From NCBI GenBank assembly GCA_965153455.1, contig OZ234493.1:29750213-29814212 (forward strand): 64,000 bases of DNA. Reading direction: 5' to 3'. Both the position numbers and the translations under genes were made by a program. Shown here piece after piece: positions 38,040-49,780 of the stretch. A model generated the notes under the pieces. The model worked only from the letters and a program-made list of their open reading frames with translations, was not told the DNA's origin and searched no databases. This DNA comes from Sphagnum compactum (Eukaryota > Bryophyta > Sphagnopsida > Sphagnales). The number at the start of each line of letters is the position of its first letter. Positions within the stretch are counted from its first letter, which is position 1.

Positions 38040-38425
38040 TGTTGGAAATGGCAACTGCAGCGACTTCCAAGTAAGATCTACTCCTAGGAACTGCTATATC
38101 TGGTTTAGCAACAACGTTTTGCATTTTTGCCTACTTCATTGTGCAGTTAGCCTGGAGATGCCAACGGAACGACAACTACATTGGCTTCAGGTGAGACCAA
38201 TTTCTCGGAACTGCTACAACTTGTTTAGCAACGACATTTTTCTTTTCTGGCAATTTCACTTTGCAACCAGGCTTGTTGGAAACGGCAGCTCCAACAACTT
38301 CAAAGTAAGACCTTCTTTTGGGAACTGGTAAAATTGGCTCTGCAACAACATTTGCATTTGTCACAACTTTACTGGCAACTTCACTATGCAAATCCAACTT
38401 GTAGAGATGGTCATTATGCAAGCAT
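38040..38425 (-). repeat. Threefold ~115-bp repeat inside copia pol
   Basis: The word GGAACTG(C/G)TA followed by TTTAGCAACRACRTTTT-like sequence occurs at about 38088, 38206 and 38320 (plus strand). In translation each unit carries NVVAxxxxxVPRxxSxLExxxxAxSNK. The repeat sits between the protease and the pre-integrase domain, where copia elements normally have only a short linker. Confidence 0.75.
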
Positions 38426-38451
38426 ACTCCCACTATTTTTCGCTGATCATT

Positions 38452-38765
38452 TTAGATAACACAGAAATTTTCACCAAATCGGAAAAGGTTTCCAAGTGAA
38501 GTTCCCTTACTGACCGAAATGAGATTCTTAGCTATCTTGGGAGCAAATAAAACGTCTTTGAAAACTCCATTGATAGTCTCATCTCCCACTGACATGCTGA
38601 CTTCAACATCTCCCATGTCGACAACTTCCAAGATTGTGTCGTCTCCCATGAGATTTTTCTACGTGAGATTTCTTTGTACCCTTTGAACCAAAGACAAGTG
38701 TACGGAAGCTCCGGAATCAATGTACCAGGCGTCGTTGTCTGAAGTAGCTGATAGTGCAGATGCAA
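38452..38765 (-). pseudogene. Copia aspartic protease remnant
   Basis: WYIDSGASVH carries the retropepsin active site DSGA, near 38720. After one stop, LEVVDMGDVEVSMSVG and LFAPKIAKNLISVSK follow, the usual second half of copia protease. The enzyme cuts the gag-pol polyprotein. Confidence 0.88.
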
Positions 38766-38769
38766 ATGT

Positions 38770-39545
38770 TTAAGCATTATCGGGGTTGCTTTCAGCATCG
38801 TTAGCTTCTTCAGCTTTCTTGCTCCGTAGCTCAGCTTTTCGCTTCTTGCATTCCTTCGCCCAATGACCCCGAACTCCACAAAAATTGCAAGTGTCATTGC
38901 TTTTGTCACGGCCTTTATGAAACGTGGCTGCTAGTGCCGCTTCTCCATTAGCTTGTGGAAACTCTCCCTTTTCCTTCCACATGAGTTCTTCGTTGAACAA
39001 CCTAGTGCTCACACCTTGCCACCTGCAGTCTTCAATCCTGGATGACTCCAGAGAAGTGATCAGAGTTTGGTAACTTTCTGGAAGGCTCATGAGTAAGACC
39101 ATTACCTTGACCTCGTCTGGCACAACTATTTCAATGGCGTCTAGTTCGTCAGCTGTTGTTCCAAGCCTATTCAGATGTTCCTCCATCGTGTAAGATGGCT
39201 CCATTTGGAACATGAAGAACTTGCGTGTGAGAAAGATTTTGTTGGCCAAGCCTTTGTTGACATGCCGCTTCTGAAGAGTGTCCCTAACACCTTTTACTGT
39301 AGTCTCTTTCCTCACGCTCATCAATTGGTTATCAGATAGGCCCTGGACAAGGAGATTAACTGCTCTTCTCTCCTTCCGAGTGTAAGCAAGGAGTCCAGCA
39401 AAGTCTGATACATCCGGCTTTGTCTCATCTTCGGTGATCAGGTCCCAGAGTTCTCTTGCTATGAACAACGTCGAGTTTGAATTTCCACAACATGAAATTT
39501 TTCTCCCCAAATTTATCTATGGCTCCATAATGTGGGCCCATAACC
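38770..39545 (-). pseudogene. Copia gag with zinc knuckle
   Basis: The first ATG after the LTR lies in the primer site (MGPHYGAIDKF), and LWKFKLDVV follows. A frame change near 39450 leads into ELWDLITED, QGLSDNQLMSVR, a coiled MEEHLNRLGTTADELDAI stretch, LLMSLPESY and the knuckle CNFCGVRGHWAKEC (CX2CX4HX4C) at 38889-38848. Intact gag forms the particle and binds element RNA. Confidence 0.9.
39531..39545 (-). promoter_or_regulatory. Primer binding site of the copia element
   Basis: GGTTATGGGCCCA starts directly after the 5' LTR end (CTCACA). It is complementary to the anticodon arm of initiator tRNA-Met (…GGGCCCAUAACC), not to the tRNA 3' end, which would give TGGTATCAG. This is the half-tRNA priming known from Drosophila copia. 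Confidence 0.75.
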
Positions 39546-39970
39546 TGTGAGCGATCTACTTCTTCCATGGTAGCAAGAAAGAAAATACACGAATGATCAA
39601 GCAAGGATGAAAGAAGCAAAGAGTGTGATGGCAGATAAATGAGAAGAATTGAAGCAGTGAATAGTTTGTTGTGTCAATGTATAGCACGTGAGTCCGCTTA
39701 TATACATTTGCAGAGTCACTAAGCAATAAAGATTAACAGCTAGTTTGTAGCAAGTTTCACCTAACGTGGCTTCCTACAGCCGCTGAGCTTGACCAGCTCA
39801 GTTATCTACCTAAACTACCGAATTTCCAGCTGCTTCGCATGGACACCTCAATTGCATTTATTATTTCTCTTGTTAATCTAGCTTAATCTAGCTTTATCCT
39901 ATGTCAGCTTAGCAACCTTCTAGAAGTTACATAGCAAGTTGCTAAGGATTTGTTACCACTTGTTCTAACA
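39546..39970 (-). repeat. 5' LTR of the copia element
   Basis: 425 bp, TGTTAG...CTCACA on the minus strand. TATATAAG (minus) at 39697-39704 is the probable TATA box. The copy differs from the 3' LTR by roughly one base in eight plus small indels. Confidence 0.93.
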
Positions 39971-40547
39971 TTCTCTTCTGCTTGTTAGTCAAATCCTTGG
40001 AACACAATCAGGTTCCTCTTAGTCACCCAACTCTAAGCCCGTGGACTTCATGGAGTAGTCCTCTCCACTGGGTGACCACAATGTATTCTAATGGTTTCAT
40101 CATTTCTCATGATTTTCTCTGAAGCTCATCTAAGTACTTTCAATTGGACTTGGAGGATAGAAGCCTAAGTGTACATCAGCCTGATTAGTGCTGTTTTTCC
40201 ATTGTGGGAGGATTCTGTTTCTAATATTGATTTCCCGCCATGTCTAAGGGCATTATATTCTGTCTCATTTGCCCCTGTGGTTTCTCTACATTCTGTATCA
40301 TGGGTAATGTCCCAATTGAAGTGATGTCAGCGATATAAATTTTTGAAACACTTTACATGAGCGTGCAACTAACTATAATCAACTTCATGGAACTACCATG
40401 TTACAAAAACCCAATTAATTTTTATCGGAAACCTGTTATTTAACATAATACCTTAACGCTTCACCCTCATGTTTAGTTAAGTACCTTCACGCTTCACCCT
40501 GTGCAGGGAGTGTGGTATTTATTTGGTGCAATTACAAGAATAATTCA
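39971..40547. other. Spacer between the copia element and the RCC1 gene
   Basis: Holds no recognised gene. Part of it should be the 3' UTR of the minus-strand RCC1 gene whose stop codon is at 40548-40550. A tandem pair of TACCTTMACGCTTCACCCT words lies near 40450 and 40482. Confidence 0.5.
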
Positions 40548-43500
40548 CTAGATGTCCCTTGCCTCTGACTGTTCTTCCAAGAGAGCTCCAGAATGATTAA
40601 ACCCACAAGACACATGAAGAGCTTTCAGTGATCCCTTCAACTGAACCGGCATTGGTTCTAAATAGTCAAACTCATCTCCAAGTCCCTATCATCCCAACCA
40701 TCATGCACACAAAAATTTAGAATTATCAATACATCATTTTTGTTGTATTATATCACCACTGCCAAGACCTCATCACAATATCAACAATTCTCTAATTTCA
40801 GAGAGATGCAGGCTCACTCACCAATTGACCTCCAGAGGAATAACCATCAGCAGAGTGGGTCCCTTGAGAGCCACCCCAACCCCAGGTGAAAATGCTTCCA
40901 TCCTCTGAGCAACAGACCACTCTTGGATAATAAGAATTGCCATTTAGCTGCTGCTTAACCTGCCTGGAATGGCTTCTATGTCGTCATTGAGGCAAAATCC
41001 ATTCAAAATAAACTCAAAACTTATCATCCTTGAATAAAGATACTTGGTTTGATATGGCATCTTCTGGTAGTAGCAATTTCCCAGATTCCAATCAAGCTAC
41101 ATTTGTCAGAATCAGTTCATCAGGGTATGCTGTGGATATACAGTACTTTTCATTAGAATTTAATTTAAAATCTGCATTTGTGCATTGATCTGTGTGTCAA
41201 AATTACTGCCTTATATGCTTGCATTCTGGCTTGCCCAAGTACATCACAATCTGGCAGATTCTTTGGAAAATATCCCAGGTCAAAATCTATTGTCTAAACT
41301 CCAATTACAGGAGGGGAAAATGAGCCAAAGCACTACCTGTAAGTGCCACAGTGTGCTTCCACCCACATGAAACCTGGAATGTAGAAAATTAAAAACAGAG
41401 GTTAGAACACAGCACAACATAAGCAGCATACAAAGAAAAAAGACCACCAAAGTTCTGCTTTGCGCATTCATCCCTGAACCCCTATCCCCAACTCAAAGAG
41501 GTTGTGACAACTATACTGGACTGGTTGTAAATTGCTGAACTGGAAATTCACCTCTTTCAAAATAAGAGATTCCAAGCCACCACCCACATGACTTGGTAAC
41601 AAAGATGAATTTTGGTGGTTGTACCTGCATCAGAATCATTCCATATGTTAGCAAAAGGTGGAATAAACAGAATATGATACTTCACCACAGTGATACATGT
41701 GTCACCATCTGCATGCTCCATCCATTTAGGTTGAGTTCTTACCAAAATAATACCTAACTAAGTTCTGACAGTCACACATAAAGCATAGGATCATCAGAGC
41801 ATAGCAAGAGACATGTCACTCTTTCAAAATCATACACAGGATATCAACTAGATCTAGGGTCTGGCATCTGCAACCAAAAAACCTTCAAACCTGTTATATC
41901 TCATCTGAGATAACCTGAGGAGAGTTAATAAAGCAGTTACAGATATTTAACGCACCCAAAACCAAGGCAGCCATACTCATTGGATCCCCACATGTACAGC
42001 TGGCCATTTCCTGAAAGCTCACACAGAAGAAATTACACAGTGTCAAATCAAAACAACAAGCATGAGAACAATCCACCTGGAATGCTGAACCCCTTGCTCT
42101 AGTCTTAAGAACAACTTCAAACCAAGCAGGCAGGTCTGGAATCCAAAGCTAAGATTTATCTGTCTTTTGACTCTGTATCTTTACTGCTTTGAATGCTTTA
42201 GGTTTAGATTCAAAACTACCATATAGAGATTCAAGGTAAAGGTCCAAAAATTCCAGAAAACATAGAATAGTGGAAGAGACATACGGGAGATGGCTCCTGT
42301 ATGGTAACCACCACATGCTAACTCCACAACAGGTGGAAGTTCAGGCACCTGTCTTGGTTCTGTAGCATCCCTATCATTACCCACTCCCTGGAAAACTTTG
42401 AACATATTAGGCATTGATTCACTCCAGACTAAATAAACCACTACAGAAGATATGTAGTGAAACATACCAGCTGACATTCTCGGCCTTTTCCAAATGTATA
42501 TAGTACACCCTGCTCTGCAGTAATCCCACAATGTAATTAGACTCAATCCTGACTCCCTAAGATGGCATTATCTTAGCTGCTATCTCCTGAGCAGAGCAAG
42601 ATTCATGCAACTGTAACAGAGATCAGAAGAAGAGGGTACACCATCGAGGCAGGCGGAATGCATGAGCCCTGCAGCAATTTTCTGCACCTTGACATTTTGG
42701 AGATGCTGCACCAATCGTGGAGTATATTCACTGCCACGCAGATTGAAACCCACCAAGTTCATCAATACATTTCAGTGCCCTTGCACTGACCTGTCAAGTA
42801 CAAACTCTGTCAAGTAACCAAGCTCAAACATACATGGACCAATCAAGGTGGAAGAACCTGCAGAAACCAAGACGAGAAATGCAGAGGATTCTTGGGCAAC
42901 CTCATTGTGCGAAATATGCTGAACATGGAGGGATTATATCCATGTCCATGTCCAAGGCGCCCATGCAAGCTTGCTCCCCAGCTGAGAACCTGACCCTCCT
43001 CTTGCAAGTAACATACAGGCCAAACACACCATGCCAACAATTCATAAGTCGATCATACAGTCTTGATTTGCCAGAGCCCCAGTGAGCTTAACAGGTTCTT
43101 CGGTGGTACCAGAGAGAGCTAATGAGTGCTCAGAGCCAAGGGCCATCATCTTGATGACTAAGTCCTTCAGTCCCTCCAGCCTTTGTGCCATCCATACCTT
43201 TGTCTGTGCCCCTACCATCACATTCCATTCTGTCATCTGCTTAACAGACTCTGTTGTGGTGTCTTGTACAATTTCAGTCATGAATGTAAGAAGCACATAA
43301 CTGGATACCATCCTCTTTGCTTGTCTATTGAGATAGTGAACAATGCAGATGGATAATGTAAATCAACAGCTTGGTTGAAGTCTTACTTTTGCCAAGGCCA
43401 AGTTGACCTTGTGAATTTCTGCCCCACATATAGACGCTGCCATTCTCTGAGCAAAAATCACAGGTCCCCAATTTTCAGAACAGACAAGACCATGCCCTAG

Positions 43501-44486
43501 AGGAAGGCCAAATACAAGTTCTCTTTGCATAAAGAGCAACTTCTTGCTGAGCTTGATATTCAGACATGCTGAAAGGGTGGAGCAAGAACCAGAAACTGCT
43601 GCAGAATGGTAGGCACCAGCAGCAATGTGCACAAACCGTATGTTGCCTGGTAAACCCTCCACCTCAGTGAGTTCCTGCCCACATCTAGAAGCTCAGACTG
43701 TTGTGCTCCAACTGAACTAGTAGATTCAATTCCTAATCTTCCAAAAGGGAACCACCTCAACAAAGAAAAACAAGCAAAACAGCACAGTTGCAGCATTTGG
43801 AGGATACCTTTTGGGATGACAATCTAGACTTACCAAAGAGTGCCTTGTGGTCAGAGGCATGCCGGCCTGGCCCCAATCATTCAGGCCTGTTGCATATACT
43901 CGGCCTTCCTCTGCACTTAACAGCGCATTACCACAGGCTCAACTTCGTTCTCAGTCCGTCATAGCTTCTTAAAAATCAAGATGGAAACCGCATGATGATC
44001 CACAGCAGTGCCAAATCAAAATGTAATTGTGTATTTAACTTTTCTGCAAATGCAGAGATAGGAACGCAATTCTGCACTCTTGGAACTTGCGTCATCCAGA
44101 GGAAAAAAACAAAACTCTCAGAGCCAAAGCATTGAACACACGAGGAAGAGATAGAGAGGGAGAGAGAGACCTGTGAGAACAAGGGTGTGGGCACCTCCAC
44201 AAGCGACGGCTACGGGCTGGGTGTGTTGCAAGCTGGTGCAGAGAGTGGGCTCCCACACGGACTTCGATGAAGCCAGGCCCAGACGGCCATAATCGCCATT
44301 CCCCCACAGTGCAACCCATCTCTGTCTACTCTCCCTCCTTGTTGCCATCCCTCTCCTCTTCTTTCCCCATAGCTCCGTCGCCCAATCCTTAACCCAAGAC
44401 TTTTGTCGCAGAATACTTGAACACTTCCTCTGCATCATCATCCTCTCCTGTAACACTCCAAACTCTTTACCAGAACTGCTACGCAA
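40548..44486 (-). CDS. RUG3: RCC1-repeat protein, RUG3-like (probable mitochondrial)
   Basis: Fourteen exons set by hand: 44486-44171, 43910-43834, 43674-43590, 43446-43387, 43229-43110, 43000-42901, 42730-42642, 42514-42468, 42387-42285, 42010-41956, 41624-41552, 41373-41337, 40904-40822 and 40685-40548. They give about 460 residues, and all junctions keep frame with GT-AG. The repeats form a seven-bladed RCC1 propeller: LWGNGDYGRLGL and ACGGAHTLVLT, then VYATGLNDWGQAG, IAAGAYHSAAVS, YMWGRNSQGQLGLG, LGSEHSLALS, LSWGASLHGRLGHGH, IAAGLMHSAC, ACGGYHTGAIS, YMWGSNEYGCLG, VSCGWKHTVAL, FTWGWGGSQGT and VSCGFNHSGALLE. Order and wording agree with Arabidopsis RUG3, a mitochondrial protein needed for nad2 splicing. 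The N-terminus is rich in Arg, Lys and Ser, as in a transit peptide. The start at 44486 is the longest choice; inner Met codons are possible. Exon 5 has about five residues more than I expect for RUG3, so its acceptor is the least certain. Confidence 0.9.
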
Positions 44487-46050
44487 TTCACTATGAATCC
44501 AGTTTTCTTCACTTCTGGATCACGAAAGATCTTTCACTCTTTCACAGTTTTTCAATCATGTTATGAAAACTGACCGAATGATGAGCAATCTAAAGCCTTT
44601 GCCACACCAGATTTTCCAAGGTACAGTATGTGCCACGGTCACATGAACGCAGCAAACCTCCACAACACGTCATCAACCCTAATTCCTCAGCCTGGAGCTG
44701 AAAAGGAATCACATTGTCAACCGGCCGAAGAGTGTGAAGAAGTACTTATCGACGCAGTGTCGATACAGAAGGACCAATTTTCAAACCGTGCTGCCAAATT
44801 CAATTGCTCGGTCGAAATCTCTCATTTGTGCACTCAAAGCAGATGAGGAGCTGAGGTTCATCGAGCTGTTAAGTACGGTGCGTGTCCATTGACGCTTGCT
44901 TACTCACGAAGCACGGAATCGTTTCAACGGCGACTAGAGTTTGTGGGTGGAAACACGCTCTCCTAACTGGATCTGTCCATTCAAAGATCGTCGCGCAGTC
45001 GCGAATTGCTCATTCCTCATGCAATTGTGAAGCTTTTGTATATTCTTCAACAACATTAGAAGATCTTCCCATTCGAAAGTAGCAAGATTTTCATTACTTG
45101 ACACGAGATTAACATACATCAAGACATGGTTTTTTTTAACGAACCCAAATGTTGAGATTTTGGATTTATATAATTTGTAATCATATTGTTAAAGTCAAAA
45201 AAAACTTTAATTATGATTGGAGTTTCATGTTTTAAAATTTTAAATAATATATCATTTAATAGGTCATTAAGTTTTAAAAGTGTAGTTGTTTTGAAACACA
45301 AATGTATGTGAATGTGAATCATGCATATTTAATTAATGAAATGTACAAAAAGGAAAATTGGAATTTTTCAATTTTTGATATGATACATAGTGATTATAAG
45401 TTGAAAGGTGTGTGATTTATGGTTAGCATGTAATTGATTTAATAAAAATATTAAACCTTTGAGAAAAGGTAAAATTTTAAATCGAGTTAAACTTTGAACA
45501 TTTTTCAATTACATAAAAACAATAACAAAAATTAAATTAACATTGTTGTGATTAATTTGTACATATAGTTTTTAAAGTCTTTGTATTTTAATTTGCACCC
45601 GATTTGTAAGCATTAGTGTATTGAGCATGAATTGGATCATTGTTTTTCTTTGTCGAGTCATCTTCTTTGTTTATTTTTTCTTGTAAAGCTTCTATAGTAA
45701 TAAATCATTCATCTTCATATGCATTTAATTCAATGAATGACACACATTGAAGGAATGTTGCAACCTTTTTAACATATTCATGGGATATAGAAAAGACGCA
45801 TGATTATTGTAGTACAAGGGTAATTTCAACACATGTTTGTTAAATAATTGATAAAATTTGAAAGTTTCATGTTAAAAATAAAATAGTCATGAATATTCGC
45901 AAAGACTATGTGCATTTTCTTTCACAAAATTTTGTTCTTTGAAAAAAATATTTTTGAAAACAAAACATTTTTACAAATAATATAATTATTGTCAAAATTC
46001 AATTACTATGGTAATAAGTAAATTTTTGAATATATAAATAACTAGATATA
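44487..46050. other. Upstream region of the RUG3-like gene; no other gene seen
   Basis: 44490-45100 is GC-richer than its surroundings and should hold the promoter and 5' UTR of the minus-strand gene. Plus-strand frames there (44628-44846, 44882-45082) have no family match. 45100-46050 is very AT-rich and empty. Confidence 0.45.
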
Positions 46051-48030
46051 TTTGGATAAGTGCATGTTCTTAGTGTGATTTGGGGTCATCATTGGATAAT
46101 TTGCATCCAAAGAGGGCAAATTACTAGATCCAAATTATTTTGTGACAATAATCAATATGCCACCACCAAAAACCCAAAAGGACATATTGGTTTTCAATGG
46201 CATGGCCCAATTTTAGCATTGATTCGTTTGTGATTTTGCCTTTATCATGGCTCCAATCACCAAACTATAAGGAGATTTGAGGTTTTTGATTAAACCCCAA
46301 AATGTCAAGTGGCATGGGAAATCATCAAACAACAATATTTGGATGCTTTGATTTTGGTTGCTCTTAGGTGGGATTTGGAATTTCTTGTCCACATAGATGT
46401 TTCCAACTTGGTAGTTCGAACTATGTTGGCCTAGAAACCTTATTAGAAAATGTGATTAATCGATTGCCTATGCATCTTGTCTTCTCAACAACACAGAGAA
46501 AAATTACACTACTACTAAAAGGGAAGCCTTGGCCATGGCTTTATGCTTTGCAAAAATTTAGGCATTATTTATTGGGTAACAAGTTTGTCTTTTATATAGA
46601 TCATATTGCATTTTTATATTTGATCAAGAAACCATAATTCTCTAGGAGAATAGCCAGATGGTTGTGGTTTTTTTGGAATATGATTTTTCAGTAGTTTACA
46701 AACCAAGCCATTCTCATTCTATTGCAGATGTTTTATCTCAGCTATCAAATGCCATTGAAAATTTAAGAGTCCCAAACCAAATTGTCGATGTAATTTTTTT
46801 ATTCGTGCTACAATTAATTTGGCTACTAAAAATCTAAGATTACTTTCCCATTGAAATTTTTTTGTTAACATATTTTCAAGAACAATTTTTTTTTTGGGTG
46901 TTAAAGGCATTGCCTTTTTCCTTAATTCAAGGCCAGTTGTACAATTGCGACATGATCAAGAACTATGCTAAGACCAAATTTTGATTATGTTACAAAAAAA
47001 TGCATCAAGGAGTGGAAGGGGGACATTTCTCTACACATTACTCCCAAGAAAATCTCAAATGTTAAATATTGGTGGCCTACCTATTTGAATGCTTTGCAAC
47101 ATTATTAGTCTTGTGATGATTGTCAACATATTGAAAATTTAACCACCACCAACTTGGCCACACTAGTCATTATTTAGTCGATTTAACCAAGTTTCATGAA
47201 GTGGGGCTTGGACTTCATTAGGCCTAGCAAAGCTATTAACAAGACTACCAAAAATAAATACATTTTGGTTGTTACCAAATGGGTGGAAACCAAAACATTT
47301 AGAACAAATATAATAATAATCACAACATAATTCATTTATGAATTCATTTTGACAAGGTTTAGTTATCCATTCATTTTTGTTAATGATTAAAGCACACATT
47401 TCATCAATGATGCCATTGTGATCTTGACCATTCATTTTCTATTATAACACACTAATTCCGCCACTTATTATGCACATGGTAATGGTTAAGTGAATTCCAT
47501 TAACAAAGTAATTGGACTATTGTTGACCAAATTGGTGAATGAAAACAAGACAAATTGAGATGCACATTTACATATCATTTGTTATGCTTACAAAACAACC
47601 TTCAAGATGCCACATGGCATACCCCATTTCAGTTGGTGTATGGGCTTCATCCCTTAATGCCTACATAATATTTGTTGCCCATCACCAACTCCCAAGGATT
47701 TTTCACTAATTAAAATATTAGCCAATAGATTGTTAAAATTGGAGAAATTAAAGGAATCTAGATAGGAAGCAACTCAAACTAGACGGAAAAGACAATGGAA
47801 TCATGATCTTTGGGCACAAAACCAAATCCTTTCCATGGGGGCTTGTGTTATGGTTTCCTAAAACTAGAAAAGAACACACCTGAAAATTCAAGAATTTAGG
47901 TGGTTTGGCCCATACCAAATTCAATATTGCTTGTCAAACAACATTGCTTTGTTGCTCACCATGGACTTGAGTTTGACCCCAATCCCATCCTTGTCAATGT
48001 CAACAAATTGAAACCCTATAGATTCAATTA
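46050..48030 (+). mobile_element. Ty3/gypsy pol remnant (RT end, RNase H, integrase)
   Basis: On the plus strand, with many stops and frame changes, it reads NMPPPKTQKDI, FNGMAQF, MAPITKL, LVHIDVSNLVV, LYALQKFRHYLLGNKFVFY and IDHIAFLYLIKKP (RNase H). These are followed by the integrase zinc region (IKEWKGD, KYWWPTYLNAL, CDDCQ), [22 protein letters not shown] and a tail with FGPYQIQYCL. The family is the same type as the 22.5-29.9 kb element, in opposite orientation. It is inactive; gag, protease and the front of RT are missing. Confidence 0.85.
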
Positions 48031-48104
48031 GGATGTAATTTTTAAATGAATGAAAGTTCAAACACAAGGGAGAAAAATGAAAAAAATGGGTCATAATAGG
48101 GAAA

Positions 48105-48420
48105 CACTACAAAAAATTTCTTCTAAAGGAAACCTTATTGAAATTTCTCCAAGGGAAAACCCTATCAACATTTCTTGACAAGGCAATATTATCAAAAATT
48201 CATTACAAGAAATATTATAAAAATTTGACTAGAGCACTTGACTAAGATTGGCACAAAACCAAAATTGGCTACAAACCATAAAACATTGGAATCATTTATT
48301 GATTATGGAACACCAAAATTACCTACCAATTTTAGGACAGTTGAATCACCTCTCAATTCTGGTACATTATAATCAATTAGAAATATTGAAAAATCAAAAT
48401 CACCTATCATTTTCCAAAAA
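48105..48420 (+). repeat. 27-bp (nine-codon) degenerate tandem repeat
   Basis: Units with starts at 48137, 48164, 48191 and about 48217 have a 26-27-bp period. From 48257 to 48418 six more units stay in one open frame, each nine codons of the form xxNxLxIxx (for example HQNYLPILG, QLNHLSILV, HYNQLEILK). The array follows the gypsy integrase end by about 75 bp, which is where some gypsy elements carry extra repeats before the 3' LTR. Confidence 0.75.
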
Positions 48421-48690
48421 TTGGAGAATAATCACCATTTTGATAGGTTTTCCACATTATAATTGGATATGGTTTTAATCCAAAACTTGGAAATTTTTCA
48501 TCCATCATAGATTGTCATCTTGTCATCCAATTTTCAACCCCAATGTGTTTGTTTGTTGAAGTGACATATGATGAATCATCACAATAGTCACCAAATTTTA
48601 GAATGGATATCCAAGAAACAATGCAACGTTTTGGCATGACATTTTTCTTTTTACTTAATCCACATTCACCGTTCACTTTTAGCTAACAAC
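48421..48690. other. Spacer, possible retroelement LTR upstream part
   Basis: No coding frame. It ends in a TATA-like word at 48691. It could be the U3 part of an LTR, but no second copy was found. Confidence 0.3.
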
Positions 48691-48700
48691 CTATAAAAGG
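48691..48700 (+). promoter_or_regulatory. TATA box, probably of a retroelement
   Basis: CTATAAAAGG followed by AGGACCC and a purine-rich leader is a good plant TATA context. No host gene follows; a decayed plus-strand reading frame starts about 100 bp downstream, so an LTR promoter is the likelier source. Confidence 0.4.
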
Positions 48701-48792
48701 AGGACCCAATCTCAAAATGAAGGGTAATATCAGCAAGGCAAAGGTTGAGATATTAATTAAAACACAGGTAGAGAGAAAAAGGGTAGAGGGCA

Positions 48793-49330
48793 ATGGAAGA
48801 ACCAAAAGGAATGGAACAAAGGAGGATTAGAAAAAAATTGAAAAGAAGAAAACAATTGAAAAACAATGGAGTTATCTGACAACATGTTTAAAAGGGAATT
48901 GAGGGTGGCAGAGGATATATGGAACTTTGAGGTTAGAGAAGGAGAATCACTTTTAAAACCATAAATAGAAAATGAGGATTTGAGGCAATCTATTGAAAAT
49001 ATGGATGACTTCCAATATAATATTTAGGATTTGACAACCAACCTTGTTATCAATCAAGCACAATTGGATGCCATTGGAGATGAGATGAAGGAAAGTAGAG
49101 GCAACAAAGTTGTATCACCATTACATGGTAAATTTTGAGGTTCTAAAAATTGAATGCACCTTTATGAAGGCATAATTGCTGATTTATTAATAGATGGTGA
49201 AGGAGAACATCTAGTTAAACAATGAGAGCTTTATAAAGGGGACATCATCGAAATACTTAATGATGTTTTCATTAGTTACCATAAAGATGAAAAGCTGCAC
49301 AAAATTTGCTTGGGGGTTTACCAAAGGGTT
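48793..49330 (+). pseudogene. Unrecognised decayed reading frame
   Basis: Stop-interrupted plus frames with protein-like composition: MEEPKGMEQRRIRKKLKRRK near 48794, DLTTNLVINQAQLDAIGDEM near 49035, and LYEGIIADLLIDGEGEHLVK near 49160. I do not know the family. Position after a TATA box and a purine-rich leader suggests a gag-like gene of an old retroelement. Confidence 0.35.
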
Positions 49331-49358
49331 TCCCTAACTATGTTTTACTTGTTTTCTA

Positions 49359-49640
49359 TTATAATGTTTCACTTGTGTGAACTCTAACCCACACATTGTC
49401 AATATCTAGTAACAAATTAGAAGATGAAGAAAACACTAGAACCAACATGGAGGTGGAATTGGGTGCTGTGAAAATAGTTACCAAAGGTATTAAACTACCT
49501 TTGATAACATTGATGCAACTACCAAAATCAAGCAAAACGTTATGGACTTGAGCTTTGGCATCATTGTAATTACCTTTGATGTTGCATACCCCATTAGACC
49601 TTTTCCCATCAATATTACAAAATGCATGGGTGTAGTTCAT
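49359..49640 (-). pseudogene. Possible retroelement protease remnant
   Basis: The minus frame of 93 codons has VHNVLLDFGSCINVI, close to the retropepsin pattern LLDxGSxxNVI, with Phe where Thr or Ser is normal. Little else supports it. It lies left of the probable minus-strand LTR at 49781-50329, so it need not belong to the same element. Confidence 0.35.
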
Positions 49641-49780
49641 TGGTCTTGGTTTAGTGGATTGGTGAATTCATTGCATTCTAACTAGGTCTCATTTATTAAA
49701 ACCAATGAACTCACTCAAAATCTAATGAAATCATTTGGCTTATAGGGACACATTTTGTTGTAGTGCATGGTAGAATAATT

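Larger units (their letters stand above)
34745..39970 (-). mobile_element. Complete Ty1/copia LTR retrotransposon, inactive
   Basis: A 5.2-kb element with two LTRs, a primer site, a polypurine tract and one gag-pol in copia order (gag, protease, integrase, reverse transcriptase, RNase H). The LTRs are about 88% identical by eye, and gag-pol carries several frameshifts and stops, so insertion is old. The tract GCAAGTGGGAG lies against the inner edge of the 3' LTR (35172-35182, minus). I see no perfect 5-bp target duplication (GTTTC on the left, TTCTC on the right). Confidence 0.95.

Noticed and set aside
34740-39975. 5-bp target-site duplication of the copia element
   Set aside because: GTTTC on the left and TTCTC on the right do not match; a duplication may have decayed or the ends may have recombined.
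44628-45082. Plus-strand gene divergent from the RUG3-like gene
   Set aside because: Two short frames without domains; more likely promoter and 5' UTR sequence.
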